From positions 1-11,102 of the forward strand of contig JAKQNL010000336.1 of NCBI GenBank assembly GCA_029565815.1: a stretch of 11,102 bases of DNA. Direction: 5' to 3'. The position numbers were made by a program, and so were the translations under genes. Below, piece by piece: positions 1 to 6,832 of this stretch. The notes under the pieces were generated by a model. That model worked only from the letters and a program-made list of their open reading frames with translations. It did not search any database and was not told where the DNA came from. Source of the stretch: Spirochaetota bacterium. Its GTDB lineage: Bacteria; Spirochaetota; Spirochaetia; Treponematales; UBA12059. The stretch's first letter is position 1; each line of letters opens with the position of its first letter.

Positions 1-531
1 CATGCGCTCTTGCAGGCGGCTTCGCTTATTGGCGACGGGCCCTGCGTGGTAGCGTATCCGGACGACCTGCATTTCGGCATGCCGCCTCTGGCCCGACAGC
101 TCATCGACGTGTATGAAAAGACCGGATGCTCTGTGCTAGCTGCCTGCCATGAGGATGGCGACGTGTCGCGTTATGGCGTTATCGATACAGGTTCAGGCCA
201 GCTGGTCCGCGGCTTCGTTGAAAAACCAGCGCGGGGAACAGAGCCGAGCCATGAAATATCCATTGGCCGTTACCTGTACACGCCGGAATTTTTCCGCCTG
301 CTCGCCGAAGGCTGGGCCGAGCATGAGAAAAACGGCACAGGAGAGTATTATCACCTGTATGCGCTCAACCGGCTCATCGCTCAGGGAAAGGTGGCGTGGG
401 CGCAGGTTTTGGGTAAGCGCCTGGATACCGGAGAACCCGCCGGTTACCTGGAAGCCATACTCGAGTATGCATGGAATGACCCTGCGCTTAAAACAGTGAT
501 AGAAACTTTCTACAAAAAAAATCGGCAGTAG
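1..531 (+). CDS. galU: UTP--glucose-1-phosphate uridylyltransferase, C-terminal part (5' end outside window)
   Basis: This is the last 176 codons of a gene whose reading frame is already open at base 1; the first visible residues, HALLQAASLIGD, match the middle of GalU (GHAVL-type motif), so the true start lies upstream. The enzyme joins UTP and glucose-1-phosphate to make UDP-glucose in the cytoplasm, a precursor for envelope glycans and glycolipids. Visible family motifs in order are the nucleotide-sugar loop VAYPDD, SRYGVID, FVEKP, the substrate-binding IGRYLYTP, GTGEYY, and GKRLDTGEPAGYLEA near the C-terminus. These are the standard nucleotidyltransferase-fold (PF00483) landmarks of GalU and their order and spacing look normal. 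The gene ends at TAG 529-531 and is followed by an intrinsic terminator, so it is the last gene of its transcript. A related glucose-1-phosphate nucleotidyltransferase is the only serious alternative. Confidence 0.9.
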   Translation, partial: HALLQAASLIGDGPCVVAYPDDLHFGMPPLARQLIDVYEKTGCSVLAACHEDGDVSRYGVIDTGSGQLVRGFVEKPARGTEPSHEISIGRYLYTPEFFRLLAEGWAEHEKNGTGEYYHLYALNRLIAQGKVAWAQVLGKRLDTGEPAGYLEAILEYAWNDPALKTVIETFYKKNRQ

Positions 532-563
532 GCTGTACCAGCAGGCTGATAGGGCTACTTTCT

Positions 564-600
564 GGCCGGTAAGCGCTAAGCGCCGACCGGCCTGTTTTTT
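564..600 (+). terminator. Rho-independent terminator of galU
   Basis: A 7-bp GC-rich stem, GGCCGGT (564-570) with ACCGGCC (586-592), encloses a second short stem GCGC/GCGC (573-576 with 580-583, loop TAA). The 3' side runs into TG and six T (595-600). It starts 32 bp after the galU stop codon and has the textbook arrangement of stem followed by a T tract on the + strand. Confidence 0.85.
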
Positions 601-601
601 A

Positions 602-708
602 GGGGACCTCTAAAAACATCAGTTCTTAGCGGTTTTCCTTACAAAACAAAGCGTTTTCGGCCGAAAACGTAAGGGAACCTTAAAAACCATAGGGTTTTTG
701 AGGTTCCC
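602..708. repeat. Nested repeats and hairpins in the galU/glmS convergent gap
   Basis: A short motif, approximately GGGAACCTC(T)AAAAACC, occurs three times in about 107 bp. An imperfect copy lies at 602-617, a second at 673-688, and an inverted one at 693-708. The last two face each other and form a hairpin of about 15-16 bp (673-680 with 701-708, one G-T wobble, then AAAAACC with GGTTTTT) and a loop of about 4 bases. Between the first and second copies sits a perfect 18-bp palindrome, CGTTTTCGG/CCGAAAACG (652-669), flanked by TTCCTTAC (635-642) and GTAAGGGAA (669-677). The hairpin lies just past the glmS stop codon and could end or stabilise the glmS transcript, although no clean T run follows it on the minus strand. 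The repeated motif may belong to a dispersed intergenic repeat family, which cannot be tested in one window. Confidence 0.7.
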
Positions 709-709
709 A

Positions 710-3169
710 TTAGTCCACGGTGATGGATTTACTTACGTTCTTCGGAGCGTCCGGGTGCACGCCATGGCCTTTAACGCCCAGCTTGTCCAGCTTGGTCATT
801 TTGATGACGGACATGCGGTACGCAAGGTACTGCAGAGCCGCGGCGGCGGAGAACACGAACAGGAAGCGGTCCGCACAATCCGGCAGCCAGACGGTTGCGT
901 ATCGGTAGCGATCGTCGCCGGCCGGAGCGCCGACGACGGCGGCTTCCAGGTCAGCTCTTTTTTCGGCAAACAGGATGATGTCCGCCCCGCGGATTTTGTG
1001 GGTGTGAATCTGGCTGATGGTAATGCGCGCGTCGCGGTCGTCCGGCGGACAGACGAACACAAGCGGGTAATTGGAAAATAACGCTTCTAGCGCATCCGGA
1101 TGCGTGCGGAAGTATTCGGTTCCGCTTGTGTCTTTGGCTGCGCCAGCGGAAAGCGCGGCCTCTACCGCTTTTTCTATGTCCTCAAGCCCGAATACCGTAT
1201 TTTTGCCCAGTATGGTGTTCGGGCCGTGCTTGAACTCCGCGCTGTCGTAGCCTTCCGAGTGGTTGAGCGCAACCTCACGTATCTTGAGGGCGCCTTCCTT
1301 GGCCAGTCCGATAAGGCCGGTTCCCAGAATGTGTATGGATGGCCTCTGGGCAAGCATAGCGGCTGCCTTGTCTATCGACTGGGCAGATTCCGACAGGGTG
1401 CGGTTGATCAATGTAGCCGCTTGGGCCAAATGATCGCGGGTTTTTCCGGCATCTTGGCTGAATGCGCTTGCGAGAACATACAGCACCGCAAGCTGGCTCA
1501 TGAAGGATTTGGTCGCCGCAACGGCGGTTTCCGGTCCGCACAAGAGCGGAAGGTAAAAATCCGATAACTCCTGCGGTATTCGGCTGTTCTCGTTGTTCAC
1601 AAGGGCAACGCGGCGTATGCCTGGTTTTGCGTCTTTTGCGTCCTGCAAGATGTCCACCAGGTCCTTGGTTTCGCCGGACTGGGATATGGCGATTATCATG
1701 TCCCGATCGTTTATGCTGTTGATGTATGAGCCGCGGAACAGGCCAGGGTTGCAGGGGTACAGGGGAATAGTGGCCAGACCGTCAAAGAAATACGCCGCTA
1801 TCAGCGCGGCGTGGTATGAGGTTCCCGACGCAAGTAGATATACCTTTCCGCCTGCACCGTGTACTTCCTGTATCATATCCACGAGATGGCGGGTGCGTTT
1901 CATAATCTGTCTGCGCTTGAGCCACACGGCGGCCATGTCCAGGACCGCAAGCGTCCGGCTGTGGCCCGGAACGGCTCGCGAAAGCTCGGTTAAAAGCGCT
2001 GCATCGTCGGAATAGTAGCTTGATCCGTGTGAAGCAATGATAGCAAGTGCGGACGGGGCTTTGCTTAGGGCATCGTTGATCGCGTGGAAAGCCTGGCTTT
2101 CCATGAGCGCTTGTAGGGCGGCCGGCGCGTCCTGGAGCTTGCCTGACATCATCGTGCCTGCTTCTTCCATAACTGCCTTTACCGCGTCTTTCCGCAGGTT
2201 GAAGACATCGCACACGGGTTCCGTCGTCCTGTCGTCAAAGTAATAGCGGGCTACCTCGTCCAGGTTGGCCGGGGATGAGCGTATTTCCTGCTCCATGTAG
2301 TGCTTGTAGCGCGGGTCCAGGCCGGTATCGCGTACGTTGAGCCTTGACCGCCGGAGGGCTGGCTGGGAGAATCTCAGTTCGCCATCAAGTGTGAAAACAA
2401 TATAACGGTCATGCGTGTACCACAGGCCTTCGCCCTCGGACAGCGGAATGAGCTGCCTTGTTTTTGCGAGTACCGAGCTAAGGTCGCTGGATACCACGAT
2501 AAATGAACCGTCGCCGTCTTCGCCAAGACCTGCATACAGTGAAGAGCCTGATTTTATGGCAAAACAGCCGGCAAGTTGGGGGTCGGCCACAGCTGCCGCA
2601 TACGAGCCTTCGGCTTCGGCTTCCGCTTTTCGTATCGCGTCAGCCATGAGAACAACGCCATCGGGTATGTCCTGTATGCCGGCTTCCTGCGCTGCTGCCT
2701 TGCCCCTGGCAATGACCTCGCCTGGATGTGCAAGGTTTGCGGCGTAGTGGTGTTCCGCCAGGTGCACGATGATCTCGCCGTCGTTGTCGGAAACCACACG
2801 GTGCCCGCGGCGGGTAAGCTCGGCCTTGAGCGTGTCGGTATTGGATATGTTGCCGTTGTGCGCGCCGAGCAATTCCAGTTTGCAGTGTACATGGTGCGGC
2901 TGGCTGTTCGCGTAGTCGACCGCGCCGTAGGTTGCCCATCGGACCTGGCCGATAAAACGCTGCCCCTTGTACGACGGAATGGACAGCTCTCGGGTTACCA
3001 CGCTCGGGGCTCCGACTTTTTTGGCGACAACTATGCTTTTGTCTTTTCCGATAAAGCCTGCGCCTGTGGAATCGTATCCCCGGTATTCCAGCCGTTTGAG
3101 CAGCTCGGTTGCTTCCCTGCCCATTCCGGTAGTTTCGTCCCTGTAAACAAGCGATACTATTCCGCACAT
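710..3169 (-). CDS. glmS: Glutamine--fructose-6-phosphate aminotransferase (isomerizing), oversized form
   Basis: An 819-aa protein that makes glucosamine-6-phosphate from fructose-6-phosphate and glutamine, the first committed step to UDP-GlcNAc. The start at 3169 is chosen because maturation must expose Cys2 (MCGIVSL) as the N-terminal nucleophile. A GGGAG Shine-Dalgarno (3176-3180) sits 6 nt upstream; a longer frame to 3223 is open but would bury the Cys. The glutaminase domain (about 1-260) has YRGYDSTG (29-36), RWAT (77-80), HNGNIS (104-109) and D130. SIS domain 1 has ASGTSYHAA (447-455), SQSGET (496-501) and GPETAVAATKSF (545-556). SIS domain 2 has ILGTG (614-618), EGALKIRE (625-632), FKHGP (646-650), and the C-terminal NVSKSITVD carries the sugar-binding Lys (814). 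All sugar-site residues known from E. coli are present. GlmS is normally about 600-610 aa. Here extra sequence lies around 144-178, 305-435 and 655-700. The His following RWAT in E. coli GlmS is Tyr81. It is probably functional. Confidence 0.9.
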   Translation of the reverse strand: MCGIVSLVYRDETTGMGREATELLKRLEYRGYDSTGAGFIGKDKSIVVAKKVGAPSVVTRELSIPSYKGQRFIGQVRWATYGAVDYANSQPHHVHCKLELLGAHNGNISNTDTLKAELTRRGHRVVSDNDGEIIVHLAEHHYAANLAHPGEVIARGKAAAQEAGIQDIPDGVVLMADAIRKAEAEAEGSYAAAVADPQLAGCFAIKSGSSLYAGLGEDGDGSFIVVSSDLSSVLAKTRQLIPLSEGEGLWYTHDRYIVFTLDGELRFSQPALRRSRLNVRDTGLDPRYKHYMEQEIRSSPANLDEVARYYFDDRTTEPVCDVFNLRKDAVKAVMEEAGTMMSGKLQDAPAALQALMESQAFHAINDALSKAPSALAIIASHGSSYYSDDAALLTELSRAVPGHSRTLAVLDMAAVWLKRRQIMKRTRHLVDMIQEVHGAGGKVYLLASGTSYHAALIAAYFFDGLATIPLYPCNPGLFRGSYINSINDRDMIIAISQSGETKDLVDILQDAKDAKPGIRRVALVNNENSRIPQELSDFYLPLLCGPETAVAATKSFMSQLAVLYVLASAFSQDAGKTRDHLAQAATLINRTLSESAQSIDKAAAMLAQRPSIHILGTGLIGLAKEGALKIREVALNHSEGYDSAEFKHGPNTILGKNTVFGLEDIEKAVEAALSAGAAKDTSGTEYFRTHPDALEALFSNYPLVFVCPPDDRDARITISQIHTHKIRGADIILFAEKRADLEAAVVGAPAGDDRYRYATVWLPDCADRFLFVFSAAAALQYLAYRMSVIKMTKLDKLGVKGHGVHPDAPKNVSKSITVD

Positions 3170-3208
3170 ATATGACTCCCGTCCATGTAGCTGTGTTTGA
3201 TAGGTTTG

Positions 3209-3214
3209 AGTATA
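3209..3214 (-). promoter_or_regulatory. Possible -10 element of the glmS promoter
   Basis: Read on the minus strand, 3214-3209 is TATACT, five of six bases of the sigma70 consensus. Transcription would start near 3202, giving a leader of about 33 nt with the GGGAG Shine-Dalgarno inside it. No -35 element is convincing at 16-18 bp; a TTGCTA exists on the same strand but 22 bp away. The assignment therefore rests on the -10 hexamer and its position. Confidence 0.4.
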
Positions 3215-3251
3215 TCCGGCCACAGGCGTTTTTGGCTAGCAAGAGCGGTAA

Positions 3252-3280
3252 TTGCTATCCATGCGTTGCGAGCGTATACT
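3252..3280 (+). promoter_or_regulatory. Sigma70-type promoter of the reductase/two-component genes
   Basis: TTGCTA (3252-3257) and TATACT (3275-3280) are separated by exactly 17 bp, a good sigma70 match. The -10 element ends only 6 nt before the ATG at 3287, so transcription would start at or within a base or two of the start codon. The gene has no Shine-Dalgarno sequence, which agrees with a leaderless transcript. The promoter is back to back with the proposed glmS promoter and does not overlap it. Confidence 0.6.
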
Positions 3281-3286
3281 GCTTCT

Positions 3287-4432
3287 ATGAAGTACCGCAT
3301 ATTTCCCAAGATCCCGGGCATTTCCGTTTCCGCGCTTGGCCTGGGCTGCATGCGTTTGCCGGTGGTGGATAATGACCCTGGACGCATTGACGAAGAGCTG
3401 GCCATGGCTACGGTGCAGGCAGCTTTGGATGCAGGCATTAACTATATCGATACAGCCTGGCCGTATCACCGGGAGCAGAGCGAGCCCTTTGTTGGCCGAG
3501 CAATTGAACGGCTTGGCGTGCGATCGTCCGTGCTCGTCGCGTCAAAATCGCCTGTATGGCTAGTAAAAGAAGAAGGCGACTGGGACCGTTACCTGGACGA
3601 GCAGCTTAAACGCCTGCGCACCGACCACATTGATTTTTACCTGATGCACGCGTTGTCGCAATCCCGATGGGAAACCATTGTTGGCAAGAATGGCATACGC
3701 TTTTTGGAACGGGCAAAAGCGGATGGCCGCATACGGCATGCGGGCTTTTCGTTCCACGATTCGTATTCCGTTTTTGAAACCATCGTGAACGCATGGGACG
3801 GCTGGGAGTTCTGCCAGATTCAGTTTAACTATATGGACGGTGATTACCAGGCGGGCGCACAAGGCCTGGCTCTTGCGGAAGCCAAAGCCCTTGGCGTGAT
3901 TTGCATGGAACCGCTGCGCGGAGGCGCTTTGGCAAAAGTTCCCGACGGGGTAAAAGCGATACTCGCTTCCTGGGGCAAGCCGCGCATGGCGGCCGAATGG
4001 GCATTGCGCTACGTGCTGGACCGCCAGGAGATTGTAACCGTTCTTTCCGGCATGGATAGGCCCGACCAGGTGTGGGAAAACGCTGCGGTCGCTTCGTCGG
4101 TTCTGCCGAACACGATGCTGGACGGAGAGCACGCCGTTTTGGAAAAAGCGCGCGACTGGTTCCGTGCCCGCATGCAGGTTCCGTGCACAACCTGCGGCTA
4201 CTGTAAGCCATGCCCTGAAGGCGTTTCCATTCCGGAGATTTTCGAGCAGTGGAACGCAGCGAGCATGTATGGCGGCGAGGATGCTAAACGTGCTTGGTAC
4301 AAAAGCATGTACAAGGAAAAAAACTGCGGCGCTGACCGCTGTGTGCGCTGCGGAGCCTGCGTTCCCCGCTGCCCTCAGGGCATAGACATACCGGAGCGCC
4401 TGGCAAAAGCCAGGGATTTTTTGGACCGGTAG
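3287..4432 (+). CDS. Aldo/keto reductase with C-terminal 4Fe-4S ferredoxin domain
   Basis: A 381-aa cytoplasmic oxidoreductase of the AKR superfamily, COG1453-like type. The TIM-barrel part spans about 1-285 and retains the catalytic tetrad: Asp55 and Tyr60 in YIDTAWPYH, Lys87 in ASKSP, His121 in YLMHAL. It is followed by a ferredoxin-like tail with C300-x2-C303-x2-C306-x2-C309-P and C352-x2-C355-x2-C358-x3-C362-P, enough for two 4Fe-4S clusters. One extra Cys (347) lies in the linker. The start is placed at MKYRIFPKIPG, the usual AKR N-terminus (compare MxYRxLG); the frame is open 30 codons further upstream, but that sequence is not AKR-like and would include the promoter. The physiological substrate cannot be read from sequence; members of this group are usually annotated only as predicted oxidoreductases. 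It is first in a probable three-gene unit, 35 bp ahead of the histidine kinase. Confidence 0.88.
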   Translation: MKYRIFPKIPGISVSALGLGCMRLPVVDNDPGRIDEELAMATVQAALDAGINYIDTAWPYHREQSEPFVGRAIERLGVRSSVLVASKSPVWLVKEEGDWDRYLDEQLKRLRTDHIDFYLMHALSQSRWETIVGKNGIRFLERAKADGRIRHAGFSFHDSYSVFETIVNAWDGWEFCQIQFNYMDGDYQAGAQGLALAEAKALGVICMEPLRGGALAKVPDGVKAILASWGKPRMAAEWALRYVLDRQEIVTVLSGMDRPDQVWENAAVASSVLPNTMLDGEHAVLEKARDWFRARMQVPCTTCGYCKPCPEGVSIPEIFEQWNAASMYGGEDAKRAWYKSMYKEKNCGADRCVRCGACVPRCPQGIDIPERLAKARDFLDR

Positions 4433-4467
4433 GTTTTGGTGCGTAGCCTTCTCCCGACGGCAGTGCC

Positions 4468-6099
4468 ATGAGCTCCCAACTAAAACCCGGGCGCGGTCTT
4501 GGAGCAGCGCTCCTTCTGGTTCTGTTGCCGCTGGTGCTTCTGTTCTGGAGCTTTCTGTCCAAAACCCTTGCAAGCGCTGCCCTAAGCGATGCTGCCACGG
4601 CGCTGGCTGCCATCATGAACCAGGCAGACCGGCTGGCCAATGATCTGGACCTTGAGTTAAGTTTTCTCGATGCCGTCTTCCAGCGGACATTGCTGTCGCC
4701 GGCTGCCCGGCTCGCGGCTCCGCTTGAATCCTACCGACTGGAAGCCCGATGGCCGGACTCGGTAAAGTCCATTCAGGTTGTCGACGCCGCAAGCCCGGTC
4801 GCGCCGGACCTTGCGATGTTCGCTTCGTTGTCGCGCGTGCTCAGGATAGAGCGCGTTTGGGCAGACGGCCCGGACGCTCCGGCTACCTATCGGGCTCTCG
4901 TAGCGGTGCTGGACGAAAACTGTCTAACCCAGCAGGTTTTTCCCGATCTAGCCCAATCGTATTTCGGAGAAGGCTCCGGTTTCGAGCAATACGCGGTAAC
5001 CGTCCGAGATTCCGACGGAGAACTTAGGTTTTCCACCGCCGGGATGGGCGATCCGGCGCCGGATTTTGTGCGGCCGCTGTTGCGCGATGTAGGGCGCTTT
5101 GATGTGGCTCGGTTCTATTCCACGTTCTCCCCGCGTTCCATGCAGCGAGACGACCCGGTTGCTTTCAGAGCCGGCGAAATCACTTTTCCCGGCGCTGCAA
5201 ATCCGGCAACGGGAACAGTGCCCGCGATAGACCGCTACCGTTTCCAGGTAAGCGAGTCTGCAGGCTGGACGCTGGAAGTGAGCCATCGGGGATCCACGAT
5301 AGAAGAAGCCGAACGCATGCAGGCCAGGCTGTGGTCGCTGGCGGTTTTGTGCTTTTTGGGCATACTGTACGGTTCCCTTGCAATGCTCTACCTGTCGGCA
5401 AGACGGACGGCGGGCCTTGCGTCCAGCGAACGGGCGTTTGTGGCCAGCGTTACGCACGAACTGAAAACGCCCATTGCTATAGCCCTGTCGGCCGGAGAGA
5501 ATCTGGCAAAGGGCATCGTGCCGCCGGACAGGGTAAGCCAGTACGGCGAGACCGTAGCGCGGGAAGCTCGTAGGCTGAGCGGCTCGGTGGAGCGCATGCT
5601 TACCCTGGCGGGCTTGGAGTCCGCACAGCACCTTGCAAGCGGCGAGGCGGTGAACCTGGCGGAAGCCGCCCAAACGGTAATGGCGAGGCTGTCGGCCTTT
5701 GCATCGTCAAAGGGCGCTTCCTTCGAGTTTGCGTACAGCCGGCGTGCCATCGTGGACGGTTCTCGGGTGCTGGTGGAATCCGCGCTGGAAAGCGTCATGA
5801 GCAACGCGGTAAAATATGCGGGCGGAACCATACGGCTTGCCGTACACGAAACAACGCGACGCGGAAGAAGTTATGCTGTATTCACCTGTTCTGATTCCGG
5901 CCCCGGCATGTCCAGGCAGGATCGTGCGCGGGCTTTCGATCCGTTCTGGCGCGGGCGCGCTTCGTCGGGCCAGGACGGCACCGGAGTCGGTCTGTATCTA
6001 GCCCGACGCATTTGCGCGATGCACGCTGGGCACGCAAAACTTCGTTGTCCGCCGGAAGGCGGTACGGTGTTAGAATTGAGTTTTAGGAGTTTTGTATGA
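4468..6099 (+). CDS. Membrane sensor histidine kinase
   Basis: A 543-aa inner-membrane sensor kinase that autophosphorylates on His and passes the phosphate to the regulator encoded next. Transmembrane segments are at about 11-29 and 287-309, leaving an extracytoplasmic sensor domain of some 255 residues between them. The second segment runs almost directly into the HisKA domain with no HAMP linker that I can recognise. The H-box is ASVTHELKTP with phospho-acceptor His330. The ATPase domain shows the N-box SNAVKY (Asn446), the G1 box SDSGPGM (Asp476) and the G2 box GTGVGLYLARR (504-514). An F-box-like AFDPFWRG lies at 489-496. No clear Shine-Dalgarno precedes the ATG; the start is supported by the membrane segment that follows directly. 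The stop codon overlaps the regulator start. The signal sensed is unknown; the sensor stretch around LAQSYFGEGSG (161-171) resembles a sensor type I recall from other phyla, unverified. Confidence 0.88.
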   Translation: MSSQLKPGRGLGAALLLVLLPLVLLFWSFLSKTLASAALSDAATALAAIMNQADRLANDLDLELSFLDAVFQRTLLSPAARLAAPLESYRLEARWPDSVKSIQVVDAASPVAPDLAMFASLSRVLRIERVWADGPDAPATYRALVAVLDENCLTQQVFPDLAQSYFGEGSGFEQYAVTVRDSDGELRFSTAGMGDPAPDFVRPLLRDVGRFDVARFYSTFSPRSMQRDDPVAFRAGEITFPGAANPATGTVPAIDRYRFQVSESAGWTLEVSHRGSTIEEAERMQARLWSLAVLCFLGILYGSLAMLYLSARRTAGLASSERAFVASVTHELKTPIAIALSAGENLAKGIVPPDRVSQYGETVAREARRLSGSVERMLTLAGLESAQHLASGEAVNLAEAAQTVMARLSAFASSKGASFEFAYSRRAIVDGSRVLVESALESVMSNAVKYAGGTIRLAVHETTRRGRSYAVFTCSDSGPGMSRQDRARAFDPFWRGRASSGQDGTGVGLYLARRICAMHAGHAKLRCPPEGGTVLELSFRSFV

Positions 6100-6794
6100 G
6101 CAGCCGGACCATATTGCTCGTAGAGGACGAACCCGGGCTTGTGCTTACGCTCAGCGATCTTTTGCAGGCCGACGGTTGGAGCGTCATCCACCGCGGCGAC
6201 TACAAAAGCGCGAACGCTGCTGTAAAAACCGGGCTTGGCGATCTTGTTATTCTCGATATCATGCTGCCCGGCGGATCGGGTTTGGATATCCTCAAGGACA
6301 TGCGCGAGCGCGGCGACAACAGGCCGGTGCTTATGCTTACCGCACGGGCTACCGTTCCCGAGCGAGTGCAGGGCCTTAAGCAGGGCGCCGACGACTATCT
6401 GCCAAAACCATTCGATTCCACGGAGCTGCTTGCCCGCCTGGAAGCCTTATCCCGAAGAAGCGCTCCGCAGCCGGTACAGGAGCAGAAAACGCCGGGCATC
6501 ATACGGTTCGGCGATATCGAGATAGAAACCGGCCGGGCCGAGGTGCGCAAGGACGGCCTGCCTCTGCCCCTGACCGTGCAGGAATACCGCCTGCTCGTGT
6601 TTCTGGCAGACCATCCGGGCAAAACCGTATCGCGGCAGCGGCTTTTGGAAAAAGTGTGGGGCTACGATTCGGATGTGGAAAGCCGAACGGTGGACGTGCA
6701 TGTATCATCGCTCCGGCAGAAATTAGGCGATGACCCCAGCCGGCCGCGCTGGATAGTAACCGTGCGAGGCTTTGGCTACCGGCTGGAGCTGTAG
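6096..6794 (+). CDS. OmpR/PhoB-family DNA-binding response regulator
   Basis: A 232-aa two-component response regulator. The receiver domain (about 4-118) has the acidic pair Glu10/Asp11, phospho-acceptor Asp54 in VILDIMLPGGSG, the switch Thr82 in LTARA, and Lys104 in DDYLPKPF. The C-terminal winged-helix effector domain (about 135-232) has LTVQEYRLLVFL, SRQRLLEKVWGY, the recognition region VDVHVSSLRQKL and the terminal VRGFGYRL, all typical of the OmpR class. The ATG overlaps the kinase TGA (ATGA, 6096-6099), and a Shine-Dalgarno AGGAG (6085-6089) lies 6 nt upstream inside the kinase gene. The two products should therefore be made together by translational coupling. All phosphotransfer residues are intact, so it should be a working transcription factor; its targets are unknown, though autoregulation of the unit is common for this class. 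Confidence 0.93.
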   Translation: MSSRTILLVEDEPGLVLTLSDLLQADGWSVIHRGDYKSANAAVKTGLGDLVILDIMLPGGSGLDILKDMRERGDNRPVLMLTARATVPERVQGLKQGADDYLPKPFDSTELLARLEALSRRSAPQPVQEQKTPGIIRFGDIEIETGRAEVRKDGLPLPLTVQEYRLLVFLADHPGKTVSRQRLLEKVWGYDSDVESRTVDVHVSSLRQKLGDDPSRPRWIVTVRGFGYRLEL

Positions 6795-6795
6795 C

Positions 6796-6817
6796 CCGCG
6801 GGCTGTATAACCCGCGG
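6796..6817. terminator. GC-rich hairpin between convergent regulator and TraB-family genes
   Basis: CCGCGGG (6796-6802) and CCCGCGG (6811-6817) form a perfect 7-bp GC stem with an 8-base loop in the 38-bp gap between two convergent genes. It begins two bases after the regulator stop codon and lies 15 bp beyond the TraB stop. Neither strand has a T tract directly after it, so it is at best an atypical bidirectional terminator or a 3'-end stabiliser. Confidence 0.5.
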
Positions 6818-6832
6818 TATGTTACAAGTAAA

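Noticed and set aside
602..708. A CRISPR array or small insertion sequence between galU and glmS
   Set aside because: The repeat copies are few, unevenly spaced and partly inverted, and no open frame or target-site duplication is visible.
3170..3286. glmS ribozyme or riboswitch upstream of glmS
   Set aside because: The likely leader is only about 33 nt and the whole divergent gap is 117 bp; I see none of the ribozyme's pseudoknotted structure, and there is too little room for it.
3560..4573. Long minus-strand open frame (337 codons) opposite the reductase gene
   Set aside because: It lies almost wholly antisense to a gene with an intact AKR catalytic tetrad and Fe-S motifs; its translation has no family motifs and reads as a GC-rich shadow frame.
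4948..5673. Minus-strand open frame of 241 codons inside the histidine kinase gene
   Set aside because: It is fully inside a kinase gene with all expected motifs; no ribosome site or recognisable domain.
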